The notes beneath the pieces were generated by a model. That model had not been told where the DNA came from. It worked only from the letters and a program-made list of their open reading frames with translations, and did not search any database. DNA of 64,000 nt from Septoria linicola. Its lineage: Eukaryota; Ascomycota; Dothideomycetes; Mycosphaerellales; Mycosphaerellaceae. Where the stretch lies: assembly GCA_024114885.1 (NCBI GenBank), contig CP099425.1, forward strand, positions 186,001 to 250,000, in the 5' to 3' direction. Position 1 is the first letter of the stretch; every line of letters begins with the position of its first letter. This document shows positions 46,306 to 56,823 of the stretch, piece by piece. The position numbers were made by a program, and so were the translations under genes.

Positions 46306-48294
46306 TTAGATCTTCTGTGCCTGTGTCTCTGGGGCATCATCAAATCGCTTCTCGCCATGTTCCTCCACAGCTTCCGCTGTGTGGTGTCCGCGACCCTTGT
46401 ACTTGGACACTTCGATCAAGTTGAGCTCGTCCTCCTTGGCATCCAGGCTGCGCCATGTGAACCAGAAACCGAGACCGCCGAGGAAAGCGAGGATAGCGAC
46501 AACGGTGTAGTTCCAGATGAGGAGAGGATCTTCGGAGAGACCGACAAGAGCTTGACCGAGAGCGGCGGAGAAGGCGTTCTGGAGGAGGTTGACACCCATA
46601 ACAAGTCCTCGCATGTTCTCTGGTGCCTTGCTGAAAGCGTACTCGAGACCGGTGATGGAGGCGAAGATCTCGGAAAAGGCGATCAAGCAGTATGGTACAG
46701 CCTGGACCCAAACGTTGATTGGCGCCTTGCAGTCTGCGCTGCTGTTGACTTCGCTGTCTGGGCATGGGGACGTCCGGTAGATGTAGTATTGCAGAACCGC
46801 AGAGCTGACCATGGCTGCGGAGGCTACGAAGAAACCCCATGTGATACGCTTGATTGGTGTGAAGTTGATGCCGGCCTTGCGGATCGCTGGGTAGACGACT
46901 GCGTCGATGATGGGGATGAAGATGACCAGGGTCAGAGGGTTCAGATTGTTGATCAGATCGTTGGGAACACCGCCGAGCTGGAGAGTAGCAGACTGCGAAG
47001 TCAAGTTGTTCACCATCTGGTTGTAGGCGAGCCAGTATAGTGGCAGCCAGAAGAAGACCTTGCAGGCGTTGAAACCACGGGCTACCTGGTCTATCCAGAC
47101 ATCATCGACGCCTTGAAGGAAGGCTGGTGCGCTGTCACCAAGTCTGCTAGGCTTGATCTTCTCCCAGAAGTCGTCGCGCTGGAAGTTTCGGTACGTTTGT
47201 GCGGGGTTGACCGACCAGCAGCCCTTGCTTGCCAGGCTGAGAGCCTTGAATGCCTTGGAAAGGACAGACTCGGTTGGTGGCGACAGGACGTAGTGCTTCT
47301 TGCAGAAGATAAGGACGATTGGTGCGAAGAAGAACATGAATGTTGGCAGAGCGTACGAGAGCCAGAAACCGACATACTTCTCGGCGTAGACCATTCCGAT
47401 GCCGCCAACGAGAGATCCGGCGTTGATCATCATGTAGAAGTACAGGAAGACGCGAGAGTAGGTGACTTGCGGGTCAACAATGACACGCTCGCCAGTCTTC
47501 TCGATGGTCTTCACGATCGGGCGGGTCTGCGGGATCTGCTCGGCCAGCAGAGGAGAGATGTTGGACTTGAAACCTCCAGTTCCGAGACCCATGATGACCA
47601 GTCCGACTGCGAAGCAGCCGAGGGCGCCCTGCGGGTTGTCCATAACGCTTGGGACCGACGAGATGATGAGGATGCAATGGCCGAGGATAGCTGCGGCAAT
47701 CGAATACTGTATAGTCATGAAGCGGCCAAGGTAGGTATCAGCGATGTAACCACCGAGCAGTGGCATCAAGTAAGCCCAGAACTGATTGAAGGTGGTGAGT
47801 CCAGTGGCTGCACGTTGGTCTTGACCGAGACCGCCAGCCTGTTTGCACGCGTCCACGCTCCAGCCAGGTGCCTCATAGCAGAGCGCGTTCTCGACTACAG
47901 CTCCGGTTCTCGACCCAAATGGTCGTGGCTGCTGAATGAAGTTGACGAAGACTGCAGTTGTGCCGTAGTAGGAGAAACGCCTATGTCACAGATTAGTCTC
48001 AGCACTTGAAAACGTGGGCATTGCATAAACTCACTCGCAGAACTCGACGAATGTCACAGTCCATGCAGTCCACGGGATCTTTCCGCTGACACGGCGCAAT
48101 GTCTTCATCTCCTCCATGGTGGGCTCATCTCCATCTGCGGTCGTGCGGCCGACCTGGGAAGCTGAGCTCGTGTCGTATTCTTTGGCGCCGTACAGAGCAG
48201 CCTTCTGCGTCGCGCCTCCTTTTATTTCTGAAACGACGCTGGGCCGCCTGGCCTCTGCCATCACATACATGTCCTGATCCAATGCTGCACTCAT
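46306..48294 (-). CDS. PTR2-type proton-coupled peptide transporter
   Basis: Exons 48294-48035 and 47980-46306, 54-nt intron (GTGAGT...CATAG); 644 residues. The junction reads FVEFCERFSYYGTTAVFVNF, which is the ERFSYYG motif of POT transporters (needed for proton coupling). Later come GLTTFNQFWAYLMPLLGGYIAD, GLGTGGFKSNISPLLAEQ and FLYFYMMINAGSLVG, all POT signatures. About 12 membrane helices and a long central loop follow the PTR2 plan. Imports di- and tripeptides at the plasma membrane. The N-terminal 65 residues are a cytosolic tail. Frame and splice sites are intact. Antisense open frames here (47113-48009 and 46357-47040 plus) are shadows. Confidence 0.93.
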
Positions 48295-50311
48295 GGCTGT
48301 TGATGTGCGAAGGTAGTCCTTCGAAGATGTGGAGAGATCAAGAGTGTTAGTAGCTTGGTCGCCGCGATGGGGCCTGGTCGCACAATAAAGGTAGCTACGA
48401 GCTCAAGCACAGAAAAATGCCGCTGAAAAAGAGAAACAATTGATGTATCGGCGAGCACGACATTGATATAGATCGCGCGAGCGCACACTCGATCGGCTGC
48501 TAGGGGATCAGCAACCAGGATAGCGGTGCGCACAGTTCATACAGGCACGCGGTTGGCACGCGACCTTATCGCCTCATACCCACAGTACCCAATTGGTTGG
48601 GTAGTGCCAGCTTTCATGGAGGCGTCGAACGCTCTCTGTACGGCCATAGAACCTGCTGCATGCTACCGTAGTATCGATTGCCACTTTCACGAACAAGGCC
48701 AAGACGGCGCTGCATCCACGAAGGGAAGGAGATCTTTGATAGCACGTCTTGAGAGCCACAAGCGCTCATGGCGACCGGACTGCCCAGCCGCCAGAGACTC
48801 TTGTGCCATTGCCTAGCCCTTGGCGTAGACGCAGGCCAGAAAGTCTGTCGCAATGGTCATCCGGTTTGCAGCGGGCTTTGTCGATGAGCATGAGGTGACT
48901 GATACGCATTGTAGCGGGTCAAGACTCTGCTTATCTATATGCCATTGACGGCGAGGAGTATTTGTGGGAGAAGGAGCGCATGTGAAGTCGACATTCAAAA
49001 TCCTTCTAGAACAGCAGCGGCTTGGCACTCGCATCTTATCGGACCAGTATCTCCATTGACCAGCAGTCACTTTCCGAGGTATCGTCTCTCGCCGCTTTCT
49101 CGATCTGACGGCTTATCGCTTTCTGGCGATCAGGCACAATTGCGGTCGATGATGAGGACGGCCATACGAGTCTGCCTGCTCTCGTGTCTCCTCATCAAAG
49201 TGATCCGGTTGATGCTAGATCTGGCCGCCACTTCTCAAGCACGACTTCAGCGAGTAGCTGCGGCCATCACCTACGACCTCTCTCTGTGTAGCGGCGGCAA
49301 AGGAGAGCCGGCAGGAATATGTGCGGTCCAGGACGTGCATTGGCTTCGTCCCTGCACGAGACATCAACATTCACTTACGTTTTGGCTCTTCTGTACGAGC
49401 CTTGCTCAAACCCTCATGTTCACAAGGTGGTGGAATATGCTATTCTGAGATGGAACATCACAAGCTACTGCCTGCATGTGTGCTTAGGAAGCATGATCTC
49501 GCCCTTCAACTGTCCTATACAGCCTGGTTTGACTAGTGCAATGGCATAAGACACTCAGCTTTGCTTATGAAACACTCTTGTTCTCCTTGAAGAAGAGTTC
49601 GAAGAAATACTTGGCTGTCGGTCCAGCACGGCAAGGTCGCGCCATGGCGCTCAAGTCAAGCCTTGTGGCATTTTTACCAACACCAACAGCTTTCTCGCAC
49701 CTGCCTGTTTGGTGATTTGCGACGGCACAGTCATCACTTCACCTTCTTGTCAAGTATACACAAAGGATTGCGATCAAAAGCATCGTTGAGCGCTTTACCG
49801 CCGTGATAGAGCGGCCAAGACTCATTTCAACCAGATGATCTCCTCCTTCGACACAGTGCCAAGTGAACACGGCACAGCAAATGCAGTGCCATGTCCGACC
49901 TCCCGTGCTAGTACCTCGGTCGAAGCATGCCTGGGAGCAGATAAGCTTACGAGCAACACACAGACATGTCAGGACAGAGGATCAATATCCTCGTTTTCAT
50001 CTGCATATCGGCAGCGAGTAGTTGTGATCTGGCCTCTGGTCATACTCCAGAATCCAGAGCTGGCCACGTGCACAACGGCCCTCTGTCCGTTCCGTTCCCG
50101 AGGCTAATGCAAAACGCAGACGTGGAGCCCATGGCATCATGGCAACTCATCATTCGAGCGCTCTTTGGTGCGAGTCGATGAGGTTCTGTCAAGCTCTATA
50201 GCAGGGTCAGAACGACATCAGCTATAATTGTAAGTGCGCTGGGTAACTTGTCCCACTCATCGCTTTCATCATATTGTTTCCTACACTCAGGACAGCAGCA
50301 CCGTTGCCAAT
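48295..50311. other. Two-kilobase divergent intergenic region
   Basis: Separates the peptide transporter (minus) and the MDR reductase (plus). The longest open frame (48939-49448 plus) shows no domain or codon bias. I see no repeat or RNA gene. It may hold nutrient-responsive control sites for the transporter, which I cannot define. Confidence 0.5.
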
Positions 50312-51442
50312 ATGAAGGAAGCTATAATCCACGCAGGACCAAAAGTCGAGATTCAAGACTCGCCAATCCCGAAGCCAGGACCACGTCAGGTCGTGACGAA
50401 GATTGTGTACAGCGGTAGCAATCCCAAGGATTGGTACGTGGGACCATTGAAGTAAGAATGATATCCTATCCTGACGACCCGCAGGAAAGTTCCAGGGATT
50501 CCCGGTATGCCTCCAGTCAACCAAGGCGACGATATCAGTGGTATTGTGTACGAAGTGGGCGAGGAAGTCACAGAGTTCAAGAAAGGTGATAGAGTGGCAG
50601 CCTTTCATGAGATGCTCCAACCTGGTGGTAGTTATGCAGAATATGGGCTGAGCTGGGATCACACAACGTTCTTCTTACCTAAGAAGACCACGTTCGAAGG
50701 TGCGAACGTGGATGACTGATGCTAGCCGACATTCTACTGACTCTTGACAACAGAGGGCGCCGCGATTCCACTTGCAGCTCTGACAGCAGCTGTTGGCCTC
50801 TTTGGTGACGATACACTCCGCCTCCCACAGCCAACATCTCCCGCGAGAGACTCAATCCCTCTGGTTGTGTATGGCGGTTCTTCTGCAGTAGGATCATATG
50901 TCATCCAGTTCGCGCAACGGGCCAACATCCATCCACTCATTGTCGTCGCTGGACGAGCTCAAGAGCATGTCGAGAAAATGATCGATCGTTCGAAGGGCGA
51001 CACGATCGTAGACTATCGCAACGGCGATGAAGCAGTCTCGCAGGGCATTAAAGATGCTCTCAAAGGAGCCAAGCTGGAACACGCATTTGATGCTGTGTCG
51101 GAGAAGAACAGCTATCAAAACATATGCAAGGTGCTTGAGCCGGAGGGTAGCATCACCTTGGTGCTTCCTGGAAAGGAATACCCAGAGATCCCAAAGACCG
51201 TGAGACAAACCATTACGAAAGTCGGCGATGTGCATGGCAACAAGAAGGACCTTGGATATGTCTATGCTAGGCTGATCACCAGGGGCCTTGATGAAGGTTG
51301 GTTCAAGCCACAGCCACAAGAAGTCATCCCAGGCGGTCTGAACGGCGTAAAGAAAGGTCTTGAGCAGTTGAAGGATGGCACTGCAAGTGCTGTCAAGTAC
51401 ATCTTTAAGATTGATGAGACGGAGGGTGCTGGGCAGGAATGA
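50312..51442 (+). CDS. Zinc-less MDR oxidoreductase (quinone-reductase/enoyl-reductase-like)
   Basis: Exons 50312-50433, 50485-50699, 50754-51442 (introns 51 and 54 nt); 341 residues. The start is MKEAIIHAGPKVEIQDSPIP, and the first junction gives NPKDWKVPGIPG, typical of MDR GroES-like domains. No zinc ligands are present. The cofactor site is VYGGSSAVGSYVIQFAQRAN. C-terminal features fit NAD(P)H-dependent quinone or enoyl reductases, such as the stand-alone reductases that serve polyketide clusters, but there is no synthase nearby. The substrate cannot be named. Intact frame. Confidence 0.85.
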
Positions 51443-51845
51443 AGCTACTACCAGGGCGATATCATAGCGTAGAGTTAGGGCACATGTATGGCACTCTTTC
51501 TCCATCAACGGCTCATCTAGTCTGCTTGCTCGTGAACGACCCACGCAAGCCTGAGGTTGCTGAACTTAACAAAAAGTTCCGTCTACACTACGCATTCTAT
51601 TCTCTATCATTCACTACATGGTTTGCCGCCAGAAGGCATGACTTACTGTTGATCAAGAGTAAGGCGTAGCATCTGGAGATCCGTGGTAGACGGCAATGGT
51701 GGCACTGGAGGGTGGGGAGAGGGCGTGAGAGTGCAGATCTTACCTGGTTCTGAACTGGGCCATTTTTTGTTTGTATAATTATTTACTTTTCAAAATGCGC
51801 CGCCAACACCAACCATGATTGGCTATCCAGTGCTCAGCACTGCAA
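51443..51845. other. Gap between MDR gene and tRNA
   Basis: 400 bp, 3' flank of the reductase and 5' flank of the tRNA. An AT-rich stretch TTTGTATAATTATTTAC (about 51767-51790) lies 60 bp before the tRNA and could act as an upstream TATA-like element. Confidence 0.5.
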
Positions 51846-51984
51846 CTCTCGATAGCTCAGCTGGAAGAGGTAATTTCGACCTCCATCATCCCGAAGATCA
51901 ACACATGCTAACGCAGATCACAGCGCAAGACTGTAATGGTATACCGTTATCTTGAGGCCCGCGGTTCGATCCCGCGTCGGGAGA
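51846..51984 (+). tRNA. tRNA-Tyr(GUA) with two insertions: normal anticodon intron and a D-stem intron-like insert
   Basis: The acceptor stem CTCTCGA (51846-51852) pairs with TCGGGAG (51977-51983), and 51984 is the discriminator A. The D-stem GCTC (51855-51858) pairs with GAGC only if 51870-51923 is removed. The anticodon stem CAAGA (51926-51930) pairs with TCTTG (51950-51954); the anticodon is GTA (51933-51935), and a 12-nt intron (51937-51948) sits after position 37, as is normal for tRNA-Tyr. The T-arm CGCGG/TTCGATC/CCGCG is perfect. After both removals the RNA is 73 nt with every stem fully paired. The A box (TAGCTCAGCTGG) and B box (GGTTCGATCCC) are both intact. The C1-G72 pair agrees with eukaryotic tyrosine identity. 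A T4 terminator follows. Confidence 0.93.
51870..51923 (+). other. Spliceosomal-intron-like insertion inside the tRNA-Tyr D-stem
   Basis: 54 nt, starting GTAATT and ending CACAG, with GCTAAC at 51907-51912, so the branch-like A at 51911 is 12 nt from the 3' AG. Size, ends and branch site match the protein-gene introns of this window (50-58 nt). It separates GAG (51867-51869) from C at 51924, exactly splitting the 3' strand of the D-stem, and removal restores four base pairs. It lies between the A and B boxes. Introns of fungal nuclear tRNAs normally occur only after position 37. It may be a real intron, a recent intron-like insertion that kills this gene copy, or a very rare tRNA-endonuclease substrate. 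Confidence 0.75.
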
Positions 51985-51990
51985 CGATTC

Positions 51991-51994
51991 TTTT
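51991..51994 (+). terminator. Pol III T4 terminator of tRNA-Tyr
   Basis: TTTT seven bases after the mature 3' end, with a second T4 at 51997-52000. Confidence 0.75.
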
Positions 51995-52717
51995 GCTTTT
52001 GATATTTCTATTTTATTGCAGTATTGTGGTATACAGGTGTGGTGATGGTGTAGTGTGAGGGGAAATCGAGAATGTGAGGTCAACTGTTTTTGGTGGGCCA
52101 AGCACGCCCGCCAACTCTGCATTCTTACTTCCCTCCATTCTATACTCCTTAGATTCCTTGCAATTGATCCATCAAGCTTGCAATCCAATGTAGTGGTGTG
52201 CTATATCGCTGATATATATGTTTGACATCGAAGCTTTGACGATCTCTGCACAGCCGCGGCGGTACAGCAGCAACAACAGCTCCTGGCCTGGAGCATTTCT
52301 AGCGGTGAGCTGCTATTATATCGCTGGCAATCTTAGTCTTTGAAATGGCATTGGTACATGTCCCTGACTTATTCGTTTCTCGACTGACAATCGGCGGGTA
52401 GGCCGCTCAGCAAGGTTGGACAGCACGTTCTGCTTTCTCGGCACGGGAAAATGGCAGCAAGCAAATTTCCAACTATTCAAGCTTCCTGTTTCACAACTGA
52501 AGCCGTCTAGAAAGCCATAGACTCCGTCTTCTATAGCGCTACATACTTTCAAGCCGTTGCACTCCTTTCGAGCTCTGGAATCGTTCCCAACCCGAATCTT
52601 ACAGTACTCCTCCACGGTTTCTGGTGATATGGATACAAGCGACTCCCACTATCAGACTGCAGTATTTGCTGCCGGTGTGACTGTTGCTGGTGCAGCTGGC
52701 CCATGATTGAGTGCAGA
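51995..52717. other. Gap between tRNA and opsin gene
   Basis: 720 bp. A minus-strand frame of 99 codons (52316-52615) has no recognisable domain. Nothing else seen. Confidence 0.45.
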
Positions 52718-53824
52718 TCACTGACTGCCAGCGGTAGTGGGCCTCACTCCATTACCCAAAGCCGGCGTAGCAGTAAGCGGTCCCTCCGTTGTCCCCGACA
52801 GCCCTCCATTGCCATCTCGATGATGGCCGTCATGTCTTTTGTAGGCGACAAAATCCTCATCGTAGTCCCTGAACCTCAAGCCAAGCCGTGCGGGCTCAAC
52901 TTTTCTGACTGAGAACAAGAACATCATGCTGAAGAAAGGCTTCGCGAACATGTCCAGCACACCGTAATACACGGCTTCGGAGTCAGGAGCAATAATATTC
53001 CCTCCCTCTGACACGCCCCAGCAGATTGGATAACAGATCCACACAAGAAGTGTCCAGACGAGAGATAAAGTATATGTACGCGAGATGTCATTGCCGAGAT
53101 GACGAGCGTATTTGCGTCCACGGAAGAGCAGGACGAAGAAGACGAAGCACATCGCTGTCATGCCGAACGCAAAGAATCCCTGTGTGGTGTCGTCAGGTAC
53201 AGTTTGCAGATGGATCTGGGAGAGACGGCAATACTTGTGACCGCTCCAACGAGACCACATATAATCATGATCTCGTTCATGAAAAGCATGAACGATATCG
53301 TTGGCGCGGGAACAGCTGCATTAAGTAAGAGACAGAGCAGCAGCAGAGGTGTTGTAATGAACCTATGTTCATGTCAGCTTGATGACATTTTTCACCAAAA
53401 GTAGTTTTGGAAATCTGACCAGTCAACGTATCTTGTCCAGAAGATTTGCCTCATCAGTCCACGGACTCTTGGATCCTCGCGATCGAACTCGACTGCGATC
53501 GGCGTGAATCCCAGATTGCTACCCATGGCGTAGTACGATATCGCAGAGACGATGCGAGCTCCAGCGCACAAGTAGAAGAAGATGCGATCGATCTCCCGCT
53601 TGGTCAGCGATGCTCCGAGGAACACAAGTCCTACGAAAGCTTCAAAAGTCATGACAGCATAGGTAGAACTAGATGCATCCTAGCCGTTTGGATATATGTG
53701 ACCGTCTGCAGACGCCAGTGCTTACGCTGGACCCAGAGTAGGTGATAACAATGTCAGCAACTCGGCCGTTTGCGAATGGTGGATTATCGCTCACGGCGCT
53801 GTTGCGCTTCTCGAAGATGGACAT
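52718..53824 (-). CDS. Microbial-type (fungal) rhodopsin
   Basis: Exons: 53824-53726, 53679-53420, 53362 onward to 52718, with introns of 46 and 57 nt. The second junction yields RYVDWFITTPLLLLCLLL (helix C). D119 stands at the place of the bacteriorhodopsin proton acceptor D85, and T123 at T89; the proton-donor position D96 is Cys130. Helix G has YYGVLDMFAKPFFSMMF, with the retinal-binding Lys. Between helices D and E the frame must change: an extra intron ending at 53180 (47 or 62 nt, GTC-type donor) would solve it and leave GFFAFGMTAM; otherwise it is a frameshift. The donor of the 57-nt intron (GTCAGA) is also weak. Function: a seven-helix membrane protein that is a light-driven pump or, given the missing donor, a slow-cycling sensor. 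The tail is Gly/Thr-rich. Confidence 0.82.
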
Positions 53825-54901
53825 TCTGCTCAGTGCTCTTGAAGATTGCTACGATGCTGATCCGGTGCAAAAAGGAAGGGAGACGTAGAGCCATAATGGG
53901 GCCCTCATGCTCATATACCGAAGCACTCTCTCAAACCGCCACAAGGTTCAGCATTCTCGACATACGCTGGTCAACATGTGATAGCTGTGTTGAGACAACA
54001 AGGATGTCCGGTGTTGTTTGTAGTCTTGGCCAGTTTGATCAGGTTTCAAGTTCTCAATGAAGAAGTGCCAGCAACTAGATGTGCCAGCGAGCTTTGATAT
54101 CGCAGATCCTGTCTCAGAGGATTCTCTGGCTCATTGTTCGACGAGGTCAGGCTCGTTTCAGCCGACTCTGGTTACGGAACAAAGGCGAGGCGTTGACAAG
54201 AACAGTTGGAGTGTGGTGTGTGGGAGAGCGCGAGATTCGTAGGCGTCCAGAGGCTCTGAGGCAGACACCATAGAGACAGCTTGTAAGCTGGTAACAGATT
54301 CTGATCCTCTAGGTACGCATCAGACCAGGTCGGAGGACGTGTCAAGGCAAGTTGTGATCAGGCCTGACACGACAGTGGCGCGACAAGTGAGTCACTGAGC
54401 GCACTGTAGCGTGATTGAGCCACCGGCTCGGTTTGTCACAAGACTGTTGATGCGTTTGGGCTGCAACAGGCTTTGAAGCTTCTGAAACGCCGCGCGATTA
54501 CTCTGACTCGCACATGTGGACTCAGCGCTTCGCCAGGCATAGTCAGCTTTCTGACAGTGCAGCCTTTGGTGACAGGCCTAGCACTGGTCATGACCTTCGA
54601 GCACCGGTGTGGTGGATGTGCTTCATCAAGAGAGGCTGCTGTGGAGGGTCAGCATGCTCTCGGTGACTGCACGTTCTGTGGTCAGCTCCCTAAGTTGTCA
54701 GCGATTAGCCATGTTATTATCGCTTCGTGCATCGGGGTCCATACATAGCTGGCTTTGGCGACACTCTTGAACTGCTGTATATGCTCGTACATCAATAGTC
54801 AGATTTGCGGGCTTGGTCTCTCGGCTTGGTTTGGTGGGAAACTTCATAATTCGCTCACTATACACATCGCTAGACAAAAGACACAAGGCCCAGGTCTTGA
54901 T
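53825..54901. other. Promoter of opsin, 3' flank of monooxygenase
   Basis: About 1.1 kb. Open frames on both strands lack domains. No repeat recognised. Confidence 0.5.
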
Positions 54902-56823
54902 CTATGCCTTGACAACATCAAAGCCCTTCCAAGAGGCCAGATAACTTCTGATCTCTGGGCCGTAGGCGTCTACGCCTCCTGCATAGCCTGAAGATCACAA
55001 AAGTCAGTGTTTGTTGTCAAATCTCTCGTCAAAGACAATACTCACAGGTCATTTCAAACTTCTTGCCTGGCACCGTACCACCCATGTACGTGGACCGTGT
55101 AGTAGGAAACAATGTGCCGGCAGCCAGATCCTGGATGCGTTGCTTCCACTCATCACTGGCCTCTTTCGTTGGGTTGACGTACTTCAGGTTCTGATTCTTG
55201 ATCTTCTTGATCGCGTCGCGGATCCATCGTGCCTGGATTTCTACTGAAGATGGGCCGTTGGACAACAGCGTTGGGCCGTGAGGGCCGTACAAGTGGAACA
55301 GGTTAGGATATCCAGAGATGGTCGTGCCTAGGAAGGTGTTTGCACCCTCCTTCCACTCATCCTTGAGATAAGTGCCATTTACAGACTTGAGACCCATGGA
55401 AGTCATGCCACCGGTGACAACGTCAAAGCCAGTGGCGAGCGCAATAATGTCGAACTCGATCTCCTTTCCATTTGCAACGATACCCTTCTCGGTAAAGCGC
55501 TCGATAGGTGTTCCGTTCTCCTCGTTGATGTTGACGATGCCGACATTATCCCGGTCGAGGACTTCGTAGAAGTTTTGCTCGAGACACGGACGCTTGACGC
55601 CGAATGGGTGAGGCTTCTGCTCTGGGAAGAGCAGCTTCTTCTTGTCCTCGTTCTTCACGCGTTGAGACTGTGTCTTGCGCCAAAACTTGTAGGCCTCATC
55701 GTTGGCCTTGTCGTTGGCCAGATAGTCCTTGTAGCCACCCAGCCACAGGGCGAAGCCCTGCTGCTTCCATAAATTTTGGAAGAACACCTCGCGCTCCTCC
55801 TCGGTGTCCTCGAAGGTGTCGCGCTCACAGAGATCGTAGTGGAAGCCAGCGAAGCACTTTTCTCGTAGAGAGTGAATGTATGGGTAGTCTGGCTTCAGTC
55901 CATCCTGCTCTTCCTTGGTGAGGTCTCGCTTGCCCATAGGGAGTGCGAGATTTGGTGTGCGTTGGTAGACTGTCAGCTGCTCGGCAGCCGGACCCATTTC
56001 CTGAATCATCTGCACTCCCGAGGCGCCTGTGCCGATAACGGCAACCTTCTTGCCCTTGTAGTCGACGCCTTCAGCAGGCCAGAATGACGAGTGGTGCTGT
56101 AGAGAACAAGTTAGCAGCGATGCGCGTCATGCAAAGATTGGACGCCTCACAATCTCGCCCTTGAAAGTCTCAAGGCCTGGCACATCTGGGATATCTAGTC
56201 ATTCCGTTAGCATCTGCTTCGAGGCTAAGACTTAGCAAACGTACATCGCTTTGCAGCGAAACCAGCGGCGACAATCAAGAAACGAGCCTTGGTCGTACGA
56301 CCATCCTGAGTCTTGACAGTCCACTTGGCTTCGTTGGTATCGAATTCTGCACTGACAACTACAGTCTCGAATGCAGAGTCTTTGCTAAGTTCCAGAACTT
56401 TGTCCATGTGCTCGAAGTACGCCTGCAACTCCTCCCAATTCGGGTAGTTAGTTGTCCAGTGCCAGTCCTTGTATACTTCTGGAATGGCGAGCTCGTAGAT
56501 TGGCACTGGGCTGTCCACTCTAGCGCCGGGGTACACATTCTGTCACAGATCAGTCTCTTGGTCGTTGGTAGAAATGCAGAGTTCCGTACCCATCGCCATG
56601 TGCCGCCGAAACCTTGTCCAGCATCGTAGAGGACGGTGCTGAAGCCATTCTTCCTCGACTCGTACAAGCTCATCGCGCCACCGAAGCCGGCACCAACAAT
56701 AAGTACATCAATGTCGAGGTTGTCCGCGTAAGGACCATCGTTTCGTCGACGGCGGCCATACTGCCACAGATCCGTCTTGATAATGCGCTCTGGGTTTTCT
56801 GTGTCAACGCCAACGCTACCCAT
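54902..56823 (-). CDS. Baeyer-Villiger flavin monooxygenase (cyclohexanone monooxygenase-like)
   Basis: Five exons: 56823-56590, 56539-56245, 56194-56151, 56096-55046, 54987-54902 (introns 50, 50, 54, 58 nt); 569 residues, all junctions in frame. The FAD loop is VGAGFGG (43-49). The Baeyer-Villiger fingerprint FxGxxxHxxxWP is assembled across exons 3 and 4 (F187, G189, H193, W197, P198). The NADPH loop is VIGTGASG (211-218). An ALATGFD motif and ATP/FAD-distal blocks follow. Such enzymes insert oxygen next to a ketone, giving esters or lactones. The ATG at 56823 is chosen because upstream residues are unlike the family. The substrate is unknown; it could serve catabolism or secondary metabolism. 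Confidence 0.92.

Noticed and set aside
47113..48009. Plus-strand frame of 298 codons
   Set aside because: It is antisense to the clearly coding PTR2 transporter; the acidic composition is what such helices give in reverse.
48939..49448. Plus-strand gene of 169 codons in the long divergent region
   Set aside because: No domain, no codon bias, Ser/Arg/Leu-rich composition typical of chance frames.
52316..52615. Minus-strand small Cys-containing protein of 99 codons
   Set aside because: It has no signal peptide and no recognisable spacing of cysteines, so an effector-like call is not supported.
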